Below, piece by piece: positions 1 to 7,781 of a stretch of DNA of 64,000 bases; position 1 is the stretch's first letter, and the number at the start of each line of letters is the position of its first letter. The DNA is from Candidatus Scalindua sp. SCAELEC01 (GTDB taxonomy: Bacteria; Planctomycetota; Brocadiia; Brocadiales; Scalinduaceae): the NCBI GenBank assembly GCA_004282745.1, contig SHMT01000011.1, forward strand, positions 62,001 to 126,000, given 5' to 3'. The notes beneath the pieces are model-generated. The model was not told the DNA's origin. It worked only from the letters and a program-made list of their open reading frames with translations, and made no database searches. Made by a program: the position numbers and the translations under genes.

Positions 1-1269
1 AAATATGCGTTTATGATCGATACACCAGCCTCCAGAACATTGGAATCTCAAATTATTACTACAATTCCCATCAAGGACCAGAGTAGTCAGGTAATTGGTG
101 CTACAGGAGTTTCCGAGAATATAACTCATAGCAGAACGTTTCTCCAATCCATTCTAGATGGGATAGAAGACTCCGTAAAGATCGTTGATAGAGATTTTAC
201 TATAATCCTTTTTAATGAGAGGGCTTCTAAGCGACATAAGGGTATTGAAAAAACGTTGATAGGGGAAAAATGTTATGAAGTGTTTTGGGGTAAGAATCAA
301 CCCTGTTCTCACTGTGTCACACGGAAATGCTTTGAGACGAATAGGCCTCAGCAGACGATTGATTCGTACCTTGGAGAAGGGGGAAAACAGTATATAGAGT
401 TTTTTAGTTTTCCCATTAAGAATGAATTCGGAGAGACTGTCTATGCGATTGAATTTGAAAGGGACGTAACTGAGAGACAGGAATTAGAACAAAAGAAGGA
501 GAAACAGAGAGAAGAGCTTGGAAAAATTGTAAGAGAGCTGCAACTTGCCTATCAAGAGATCCAGTCGATGCAAAGCAAACTCCTCCATGCTGAAAAGTTA
601 GCATCGATTGGTCAGATTACTTCGTGTATTGCCCATGAACTGGACAGTCCACTAACAACGATTTCTGGATACTGTGAATTAATTGAAGAGGGTTTAAAGG
701 ACGAAAATATTCTTTCAAGAGTGAAAATTATTTCAAATCAGGTAACGCGATGCCAGAAGACCATCCGAGGAGTTTTGGATTATTCAAGAAAATCAAAAGA
801 TCTAAAAACATTTCAAGATGTAAATATGTTAATAAAGAAGACCATTTCTCTTATGGAATATGTTCTCAAGGTGAACAGAATCCGTGTTCTATTGGAGCTG
901 GAAAATAATTTGCCGTTAGTAAATGTGCAAGAAAACCAAATACAACAGGTGTTCTTTAATCTATTGAGGAATGCCATAGACTCAATGCCAGATGGAGGAG
1001 AGATTAAGATATCAAGTTTCAAGAGGGACGACAATACGCTGCAACTCATCTTTAAGGATACAGGGCATGGAATATCAGCGGCAAAGCAGAAGAACATTTT
1101 TGAACCTTTCTTTACGACCAAGGATCAGGGAAAAGGGACGGGCCTTGGGTTGAGTATCTGCTCTGATATAGTCAGGAGCCATGGCGGAAGCATTACCGTG
1201 GAAAGTGGAGAAGGCGAAGGTTCGAAGTTTATCACCATATTACCCATAAACAGTGAGAAAGTCGAATGA
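1..1269 (+). CDS. PAS sensor histidine kinase, 5' end outside window
   Basis: Sensor kinase of a two-component pair, probably cytoplasmic in the part seen. The frame is open to base 1 with no stop. The first visible residues look like the end of a PAS/PAC domain, so the gene starts upstream and the ATG at 13 is not the true start. Counting from that ATG, a PAS domain covers about residues 40-155, followed by a coiled linker. The H-box IAHELDSP carries the likely phospho-acceptor H208. The ATPase domain shows an N box (NLLRNAIDSMPDGG), a G1 box (DTGHGIS), an F box (FEPFFTTK) and a G2 box (GKGTGLGLS). The stop overlaps the start of the downstream NtrC-type regulator by 4 bases, so the two are cotranscribed cognate partners. 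The input signal is unknown because the sensor end is missing. Confidence 0.93.
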   Translation, partial: KYAFMIDTPASRTLESQIITTIPIKDQSSQVIGATGVSENITHSRTFLQSILDGIEDSVKIVDRDFTIILFNERASKRHKGIEKTLIGEKCYEVFWGKNQPCSHCVTRKCFETNRPQQTIDSYLGEGGKQYIEFFSFPIKNEFGETVYAIEFERDVTERQELEQKKEKQREELGKIVRELQLAYQEIQSMQSKLLHAEKLASIGQITSCIAHELDSPLTTISGYCELIEEGLKDENILSRVKIISNQVTRCQKTIRGVLDYSRKSKDLKTFQDVNMLIKKTISLMEYVLKVNRIRVLLELENNLPLVNVQENQIQQVFFNLLRNAIDSMPDGGEIKISSFKRDDNTLQLIFKDTGHGISAAKQKNIFEPFFTTKDQGKGTGLGLSICSDIVRSHGGSITVESGEGEGSKFITILPINSEKVE

Positions 1270-2639
1270 AGTCTAAAAAGAGAATCCTTGTGGTTGACGA
1301 CGATACGGCACTATCGGATATGTGCAAAGAGCTCTTGAGTAATCGCGGTTACGATGTGGACGCTATTTATAGTGGTGAGCAAGCCTTAGAAAGAGTAAGA
1401 GAGGGAGATTACTCGATTGTGATCACCGACTTGGTTATGCCTGGTATTGATGGCATAGAGCTAATGAAAAAGATAAAGCTGTTAAATGGTCGAATTGACG
1501 TTATCGTAATGACAAGTTATGCAACAGTCAGTAATGCTGTGGAAGCGATGAAATTAGGAGCTTCCGATTACATTACAAAACCCTTCAAACGTGATGAACT
1601 GACATTGATCATTAATAAGATATTGCAAATGCAGTCTCTGGAAAACGAGGTGCATCGACTACGTTCTGAGCTGGATACAAAGTATAAGTTTGGAAATATC
1701 ATTGGGAAAAGTGAAAAGATGGGAAAGGTTTATGCCCTCATAAACAGTATTAGCGATACTGAGGCTAATCTACTCATTCAGGGTGAGACGGGAACGGGCA
1801 AAGAGTTAGTAGCGAAGGCAGTGCATTATAATAGCATGAGAAAGGACAAACCTTTTGTAAAGGTAGATTGTGCATCTCTTACCGAAACACTGCTTGAAAG
1901 TGAGCTTTTTGGTCACGAAAAGGGTGCCTTCACGGGAGCGACAAAAGATAGAGTTGGGAGGTTTCGGATGGCCGATAAGGGGACAATTTTTCTTGATGAG
2001 GTAAGCAATATCCCCTTTCAGACGCAGGCCAAGTTACTCCGTATTTTACAAGATTTTGAATTTGAAGCCGTCGGAAGCGATAAGACATTAAAGGTTGACG
2101 TGCGCATAATAGCCGCATCAAATTGTGATTTGGAATTGTGCATACAGAAGGGGACGTTTAGAAATGATCTCTATTATCGACTGAAAGTCGTTACCCTTAA
2201 TCTTCCCCCGCTTCGTGAAAGGTTAGATGACATATCTCTTCTCTCAGAGCATTTTATCGTGAAGTATTGTAAAAAGAATAATCGTGATATTAAAGGTATG
2301 TCACGCTCGGCATTACAGAAATTGATGTGTTATCACTGGCCAGGGAATGTGAGGGAGTTGGAGAATCTGATCGAAAATGCGGTAGTTCTCTGTGATTCAG
2401 ATATCATTCAAATGGATGATTTTCAACTTCCCAATGAAAGGAATCTCTCTTCTGTTGATACAAAAGGTAAATCGTTTCATGAAATGATAGATGTCTCAGA
2501 ACGTAGGATAATAAATGATGTCTTAAACAAGGTTAATTGGGACAAGGATAAAGCTGCAGAATTATTAAAGATATCGCGGGCGAGTCTATACAATAAAATC
2601 AAAAAGCACAATATTCATGCGGTATTTGATAAGAGCTGA
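1266..2639 (+). CDS. NtrC-family sigma-54 response regulator
   Basis: Sigma-54 enhancer-binding activator, 457 residues. An N-terminal receiver domain (about 5-120) has the acidic pocket at D11-D13, phospho-acceptor D55 in TDLVMPG, and the conserved T and K in TSYAT and KPF. The central AAA+ domain has Walker A GETGTGKE at 173-180, the sigma-54 contact loop GAFTGA, and Walker B GTIFLDE. The C-terminal Fis-type helix-turn-helix includes KAAELLKISRASLYNKI. The ATG overlaps the kinase stop (ATGA at 1266-1269). A good sigma-54 promoter lies about 490 bp downstream, ahead of the small gene at 3203, which is a plausible target; that link is inference. Confidence 0.95.
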   Translation: MKSKKRILVVDDDTALSDMCKELLSNRGYDVDAIYSGEQALERVREGDYSIVITDLVMPGIDGIELMKKIKLLNGRIDVIVMTSYATVSNAVEAMKLGASDYITKPFKRDELTLIINKILQMQSLENEVHRLRSELDTKYKFGNIIGKSEKMGKVYALINSISDTEANLLIQGETGTGKELVAKAVHYNSMRKDKPFVKVDCASLTETLLESELFGHEKGAFTGATKDRVGRFRMADKGTIFLDEVSNIPFQTQAKLLRILQDFEFEAVGSDKTLKVDVRIIAASNCDLELCIQKGTFRNDLYYRLKVVTLNLPPLRERLDDISLLSEHFIVKYCKKNNRDIKGMSRSALQKLMCYHWPGNVRELENLIENAVVLCDSDIIQMDDFQLPNERNLSSVDTKGKSFHEMIDVSERRIINDVLNKVNWDKDKAAELLKISRASLYNKIKKHNIHAVFDKS

Positions 2640-3131
2640 CCTGGACGAGCCAAAACGGGAGCTTAGATTTACGAATTACGATTTGTGATTTGTTTGTGGT
2701 ATTTAAACCGTGCATCTAAAATCGTAAATCGGAATTTTTTGCCGACGCTTGACCCTGCATGTTTTGGGCTGACACCTGAGACGGTTAAGGGAAAGGGGTT
2801 GGTAACGTAAAATCTTTTTAATCCACAGATTCTAGTTCTCTAGATTAGAATTCTACATAATTTGAAAAAGGTGGGTGAAATAACCTGTAGCAGGCTTTTA
2901 ATCAAGGAAAAACACAGAACGACTTTCCTCTCTTAATGAGGAAACAATTTAATTCTTAAAACTCTCAGTTTGTATTGATGGGAGAATTTAATCTGAGAAA
3001 TTACTGGTATGAGGGACTGGTTCAGGTAAACGGTAAGGTTTTTTGAGGAGGTAGCTTTTGAAAGTGCTGCACCATACCGGTGAGCCGGATAGTGGTTTGG
3101 CAGAGTTGGATGTGTTATCGTTTGCTATTTC
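2640..3131. other. Intergenic, no gene recognised
   Basis: About 490 bp with stops in all frames and no recognisable protein. It contains AT-rich imperfect repeats of the type acgaatt/acgattt near 2668-2740. It could hold upstream activator sites for the sigma-54 promoter that follows, but I could not identify a paired inverted repeat with confidence. Confidence 0.5.
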
Positions 3132-3147
3132 TGGCACGATAATTGTT
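3132..3147 (+). promoter_or_regulatory. Sigma-54 promoter
   Basis: TGGCACG at 3132-3138, then four bases, then TTGTT at 3143-3147. The -24 element is exact and the spacing matches the sigma-54 consensus; the -12 element is TTGT rather than TTGC. It lies about 55 bp ahead of the ATG at 3203 and downstream of an NtrC-type activator gene. Confidence 0.7.
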
Positions 3148-3202
3148 GATAAAACATAGTTTGATAGATACGTTATTTTTTAATAGAAAGAGGGGAATTA
3201 TT

Positions 3203-3397
3203 ATGGTAAAGGTTAAGACTTTCGGATCTCAGTTAAAAGTATTTCATGTAAAAGAGGAATTAGATGCCCTTGACAAGCAAGTGAACGACTTTATCAAGGA
3301 AAACAAGGTAGATAAGGTGATCTCGGTGAGCGACACAACTACGGCAAGTGTTGAGGGCGGTACAATAGGTGTGATACGAGTCATTGCCTACGAGTAA
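3203..3397 (+). CDS. Small conserved hypothetical protein (64 aa), Cse60-like
   Basis: A 64-residue soluble protein. I chose the ATG at 3203 because it has a good ribosome site (AAAGAGGGG, 3187-3195); the longer TTG-initiated frame from 3143 would run through the sigma-54 promoter. The sequence has a charged helix with the pattern KEELDALDKQVNDFIKE, then two beta-rich stretches ending GVIRVIAYE. The length and layout (helix, then short strands ending near a YE) recall the small Cse60-type family, but I hold that loosely. No signal peptide, membrane segment or metal motif is seen. Its own sigma-54 promoter and the adjacent two-component pair suggest it is an output of that system. Function unknown. 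Confidence 0.75.
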   Translation: MVKVKTFGSQLKVFHVKEELDALDKQVNDFIKENKVDKVISVSDTTTASVEGGTIGVIRVIAYE

Positions 3398-3729
3398 AGA
3401 GAAGAGACAGAACCTGTCTCTCCAAAGTGGTCCTCGTTGCCAGACTTGTCAGCAGAAGTTACCTGAATAGGGACGAAAAAACCGAGTAATCATCGTCGCC
3501 ACAGGGTCTGAAAAGGTTATTGTTTTTCAGACCCTTGGATGTTTCATAACCGTTCACGCCTTCACCGAAACGACGTTCGCTATCCGTTGGGTGTGCCGTC
3601 ACCAGGGTGACTGGCACTCTTCCGGTGAATCTATTCACCGGCCGGACAATCATATTGGCGGGAGGGGAAGAGCAGTATTTGCGGGACGGTCGATAACAGA
3701 GAATGTTGTTTTACCCTTGCCTTTTTGGC
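3398..3729. other. Intergenic region rich in inverted repeats
   Basis: Between the plus-strand small gene and the convergent flavodiiron gene lie four perfect short hairpins: 3404-3420 (GAGACAG/CTGTCTC), 3504-3534 (listed separately), 3598-3611 (GTCACC/GGTGAC) and 3622-3641 (CCGGTGAAT/ATTCACCGG). No coding sequence is recognised. The cluster could be termination signals for convergent genes or a decayed mobile element. Confidence 0.6.
3504..3534. terminator. Hairpin, likely bidirectional terminator
   Basis: GGGTCTGAAAA (3504-3514) pairs perfectly with TTTTCAGACCC (3524-3534) across a 9-base loop. The A/T tracts inside the stem would give U-rich arms in either direction. It lies between convergent genes. 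Confidence 0.6.
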
Positions 3730-4947
3730 CTATTGTTTTTTGTTTTCTGGTTTCAATTTTGAGTAAAGTGTTTGCAGGGCGTCTGCAAATTCACTCCCAA
3801 ATCCCTCGCATTCACTCAGTGCCGAATCGTCTGCAATCAACTTTATTTTTAATGAAGGCTTATGCAGTCTTATGTGGAGTCCCTTCAACCGTTCCTCCAA
3901 CATGCTGGTGGCCTCCCCGCTCCAGCCAAATGAGCCAAACGTAGAACTCAAAAGTATCATTGATTTAACTGAGGAGATAAGGGAGAGCACATCCCACACG
4001 GGTCTCGGGACATCTCCGGCAATAGTCGGAGAGCCTATGAGGATACCATCTGCCTTCTCAATGTCGTCTCTAATGGCTTGGAAATCTGTTTCCATAATGT
4101 CAATCAATTTAATATCTGCGTCTCTACTGGATGCTCCTTTCGCGATCGCATGTGCCATTTTCTTGGTGTTGCCATAGATACTGGTATATAAGATGAGAAT
4201 ATTTTTTCTTCCCTCTAAATCCAGTTTGCTCCATTTTAACCAGTTTTCTATATTCCTTCTAGGGTTTTTCCGTAGAATAGGTCCGTGACCCGTTGCAATA
4301 ATGTCAATTTTCAGGTCCTTGATCTTTTCAATAGCCTTTAGGGCATAAGATTTAAAAGGCCGCATGATACAATCAAAGTAATAATGTTCATAAGAATCAA
4401 TATTTGGCATAAGGTCGTCAAAGATCCTCTCATCACAATAGTGAGCGCTAAAGACATCGCAAGTAAAGAGTATCTTTTCCTGTTTTACATAGGTAAACAT
4501 GCTATCAGGCCAGTGTAAATATGGGGCAGATATAAACTGTAAATCATATGTGCCAATATTGAGCAGAGGGCAATCATCAATTTTTATGAGATCAAATGGT
4601 ACGGTGAGTAAGCTTTTTAGAAGATGGCCACCCGATTTTGACGCAATGATCTTCGCATTTTTCGCGTATCTTAAGATCTCTTGTAGCGCTCCGGAATGGT
4701 CCGGTTCGCTATGACTCACAATAATATAATCAATGGCGAGAGGATCGGCAAGGTCGTGTATTTTAGCGATAAACTGATCGGTATATTTACCTTTGACCGT
4801 ATCGATTAAGACAGTTTTCTCATCTTTGATCAGGTAGGAATTGTAGGAGGTTCCGTGATCAGCCTTGAAAACTATATCAAAGATCCTCATTTCAGGTTCT
4901 AAAGCGCCAACCCAGTAGATATTGTCTTTTAAATTAATAGAGGTCAT
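3730..4947 (-). CDS. Flavodiiron protein (O2/NO reductase, FprA family)
   Basis: Cytoplasmic flavodiiron protein of about 405 residues, expected to reduce O2 to water and/or NO to N2O and so protect anaerobic enzymes. The N-terminal metallo-beta-lactamase-like domain carries the diiron ligand motif HSEPDH, a further H in LHWPDS, D in CDVFSAH, and H in TGHGPI. The C-terminal flavodoxin domain starts at the FMN loop YTSIYGNTKK and includes GSPTIAGDVP and SSTFGSFGWSG. No rubredoxin or flavin-reductase extension follows, so a separate electron donor is needed. I chose the ATG at 4947 (MTSINLKDN), which fits the family; an upstream TTG at 5022 would add 25 atypical residues. It stands alone on the minus strand, convergent with the small gene at 3203. 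Confidence 0.93.
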   Translation of the reverse strand: MTSINLKDNIYWVGALEPEMRIFDIVFKADHGTSYNSYLIKDEKTVLIDTVKGKYTDQFIAKIHDLADPLAIDYIIVSHSEPDHSGALQEILRYAKNAKIIASKSGGHLLKSLLTVPFDLIKIDDCPLLNIGTYDLQFISAPYLHWPDSMFTYVKQEKILFTCDVFSAHYCDERIFDDLMPNIDSYEHYYFDCIMRPFKSYALKAIEKIKDLKIDIIATGHGPILRKNPRRNIENWLKWSKLDLEGRKNILILYTSIYGNTKKMAHAIAKGASSRDADIKLIDIMETDFQAIRDDIEKADGILIGSPTIAGDVPRPVWDVLSLISSVKSMILLSSTFGSFGWSGEATSMLEERLKGLHIRLHKPSLKIKLIADDSALSECEGFGSEFADALQTLYSKLKPENKKQ

Positions 4948-5332
4948 TGTTTTTTGTGTCAGATAGGTAGCGCTTAAAAGGAAACGCACTAGTCGTATCT
5001 GATTACGGCTTTTTCCCCACAAACGCAGATGGTTATTGGGATTTTAATCATTCTGGTTGAATGTTGCAACATTTAATATTAGCAAAACCTCTGAGAAAAC
5101 AAAAAAACGTGATTTCTAGTCCTCATCAAGTCGTGTAAATTCGAAGGAAAACTCCAATTTAATTGAAAATCGACAATCGAAAGATTCTAATTTGGTCTGG
5201 GTGTAGGGGATTTGGCTGGAAAATTACTAAATGCGTTTCCGGAAAACAGGAGAACACTCTCCCCGGAAGTGGGTATGCAGAATGCAGGCTTTTAGGTGTC
5301 AACATTGCCAACCAGTTCTCTTTATTCTGTCA
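4948..5332. other. Intergenic between two minus-strand genes
   Basis: About 385 bp. The region presumably holds the flavodiiron promoter and the terminator of the hybrid kinase. I see no gene, no recognisable repeat and no strong promoter match. Confidence 0.4.
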
Positions 5333-7744
5333 TCATGCGTTGAATAAATCATTAATTTGCCTTGATAGTTCCGAGAAATTAAAAGGTTTTCTTAATATAA
5401 AATCTACTTTTAAGTCCTCCATGTCTTTAATTTCTATTTTCTCAGACCAACCAGTGATTAGGCCCACTTTAGGAGCTTTTACTAAAGTATCCAAAACCTT
5501 TATTACGTCTCTTCCATTTTTTTCTGGCATGATCAGGTCACAGAGCAAAAGATCAAAGGTTTCGCTTTTTAAAAGTTTAATTGCCTCACTTCCACTGTAA
5601 GCATTCGTAACATTTTGACCCTGTTCGGAAAGAAATTCGCTTAAGAATTGGCATACGGGCTGTTCGTCGTCTACAATCAAGATATTTAAATTACTTGCAT
5701 CTAACCGCTGTTTTAGCTTTAGTTTTGTATCACGATAGCGCGTATCCTTAAATATAGGTAGTAGTATGGTAATGATAGTCCCTTTTCCAACTTCGCTCTC
5801 AACTTCTATATTCCCACCATGATTCATGATAATACCATAGCTGACGCTCATACCCAATCCCGCCCTTTTTGGCTTTCTTGTAGAGAAAAATGGATCAAAG
5901 ATATGCTTCTGGGCAACTTTAGACATGCCCTCACCAGTATCAGAGATACTCAGAGCCACATTATCTTTATTCTTCCATATATGGAAAGAAATACGGCCTC
6001 CATTTGGCATTGAATCCAGAGCGTTATTGAATATATTTAATATTACTTCTCTCAATTTCATACCATTACCCCTTACCGTAGGGACTGTTTTCATATATCT
6101 CTTTTCAACATAGTACTTTATTCCTTTTGCCTGGGCAGTGGAAGTCCATCTAGGCTTTGTGAATTTAATCACTTGTTCGATTATCTCTTCTATATTTATT
6201 GGTTCAAAACTGATTTCTTCCTGTTCTTTTCTGGTAAACTCTTGCATACGATTGACGATATTGATCCCGTCGTTGGTACTATTGAGAATGATGTGAAGCT
6301 TATCGTGTACTTCCTTATGATCACTATATTTTTCCTCTAGCAAAAGGGTAAAACCCTTAATTATTGCAAGGATATTGTTAAACTCATGGGTAATACCAGA
6401 AGTCATTATTCCGATTGATTTTAATTTTTCCGCGTGTAAGAGTAACTCCTCCATGTGTTTGCGTTCGGTTATGTCACGAACGATGGCTATTATATAATCA
6501 CTCTTCTCCTGAGTAATATATTTGTAACTTACCTCTACCGGCAATTTCATACCATCTTTGGTCTTGAGTTTTCCCTGAAAAAATTGACCTCGTTTTGCCT
6601 TGGTATCATTCACCAGTTGTCTCCACAAGGATATTTCAGATAGTTCCGTTTCGATATCAACAACTCCCATTGTAGCCAGTTCTTCGCGTTGGTATCCTGA
6701 ATCTGCGATTGCTTTTTCATTAAAATCTAAAAAACGGCTTGTTTCCGGATCAATAACATATATTGCATCGTTTGATTGATTAATAAGGTTTTTAAAGACC
6801 GATAATTCTTCCTGGACAGAGATTCGCTCTTCGATTTCTAGATGTAGTTGTCGATTATTCCTGGTCAACTCTATCGTACGTTCAGAAATACGAGTTTCGA
6901 GAGAATTATTTACTCTCTCCATCTCTTCCTCTATCATCTGACGCTCAATAATCTCTCCTTGAAGTATCTCATTTGTCTTTCTCATTGAATCTTCAAATCG
7001 TTTATAAGCCACAAATAAATAACTAAGAACAATCATGTATGCCGCAAGTCTCAAAACATGCCACCACCACCAGCTGGCATCCCACAGTTGAGAGTGTTCA
7101 AATAATAACCCCGCCATACCGAATAATATGCAGAGCATCGTAAAGATCAAATACTCTTTTTCTTCCGATTTTCTATACTGTATATAAAAATGGAGAGCAC
7201 CCGTTAAAAATAATATCCCCCCCGACATATTGAGTGCCTTGGCTACAAACGTGAATCGACCTTCAATCAACATCCTAGGCAATAAGTGAGGAAAAAGTAT
7301 CGAGAGTGTACCGAAAACGAAGACAACAAAAGCAATAATTATCGGTAAGTATATACTTCGTGTAGTATTTGTACCCCGCTGAGGTAGCCATGTTAACGAA
7401 AAAAGTAAACCTCCTACTACCGTTGCCGTGCTATGTAACCAAACAAAAGTAATATCTGAATAAACACAGGCATGGAAAAAATCTAATGTCCCCATTCCAA
7501 TAAGAGCACACGATGTCCACATGTGAATAGGTGACACCTGCTTTTGCCTGTACATTTTCAGTAAAACAAGGGACATTAACCATGCAATGAAACCACCTAA
7601 GGACTCTATGGCAGAATGCAAAAGATGATTTTGCCAGAACCAATAGGATAAATAGGTAATAGAGAGGATACATCCACCAGTTGGAAATAGTATACTTGCA
7701 AAAATAGTGGGTAATCCTTCGATGTTTTTACATTTTAGATTCAT
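5333..7744 (-). CDS. Hybrid histidine kinase with multi-TM sensor, PAS and receiver domains
   Basis: Membrane-bound hybrid sensor kinase, 803 residues. Roughly the first 240 residues form seven or so hydrophobic segments with motifs such as HSAIESLGGFIAW and FHACVYSD, like the MASE3-type membrane sensor domains. A coiled coil (about 255-310) leads to a PAS domain (NAIYVID-like region, about 325-435). The kinase core has H-box SGITHEFNNILA, N box NIFNNALDSMPNGG, G1 box DTGEGMS, F box FDPFFSTR and G2 box AGLGMSV. A receiver domain at about 685-803 has VDDE and phospho-acceptor D in LLCDLIMPEKNG. There is no DNA-binding output, so phosphate is probably passed on or removed by the receiver. It lies 37 bp downstream of the FAD oxidoreductase gene on the same strand. 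Signal unknown. Confidence 0.92.
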   Translation of the reverse strand: MNLKCKNIEGLPTIFASILFPTGGCILSITYLSYWFWQNHLLHSAIESLGGFIAWLMSLVLLKMYRQKQVSPIHMWTSCALIGMGTLDFFHACVYSDITFVWLHSTATVVGGLLFSLTWLPQRGTNTTRSIYLPIIIAFVVFVFGTLSILFPHLLPRMLIEGRFTFVAKALNMSGGILFLTGALHFYIQYRKSEEKEYLIFTMLCILFGMAGLLFEHSQLWDASWWWWHVLRLAAYMIVLSYLFVAYKRFEDSMRKTNEILQGEIIERQMIEEEMERVNNSLETRISERTIELTRNNRQLHLEIEERISVQEELSVFKNLINQSNDAIYVIDPETSRFLDFNEKAIADSGYQREELATMGVVDIETELSEISLWRQLVNDTKAKRGQFFQGKLKTKDGMKLPVEVSYKYITQEKSDYIIAIVRDITERKHMEELLLHAEKLKSIGIMTSGITHEFNNILAIIKGFTLLLEEKYSDHKEVHDKLHIILNSTNDGINIVNRMQEFTRKEQEEISFEPINIEEIIEQVIKFTKPRWTSTAQAKGIKYYVEKRYMKTVPTVRGNGMKLREVILNIFNNALDSMPNGGRISFHIWKNKDNVALSISDTGEGMSKVAQKHIFDPFFSTRKPKRAGLGMSVSYGIIMNHGGNIEVESEVGKGTIITILLPIFKDTRYRDTKLKLKQRLDASNLNILIVDDEQPVCQFLSEFLSEQGQNVTNAYSGSEAIKLLKSETFDLLLCDLIMPEKNGRDVIKVLDTLVKAPKVGLITGWSEKIEIKDMEDLKVDFILRKPFNFSELSRQINDLFNA

Positions 7745-7781
7745 AAGGTAAGCAGATAAAAGATCAAATACTCTTCCTTTG

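Noticed and set aside
3143-3202. Upstream TTG extension of the 64-residue gene
   Set aside because: It would start inside the sigma-54 promoter; the ATG at 3203 has the ribosome site.
5163-5600. 145-codon plus-strand frame opposite the hybrid kinase 3' end
   Set aside because: It overlaps the receiver-domain coding region on the other strand, has no ribosome site and no recognisable motif.
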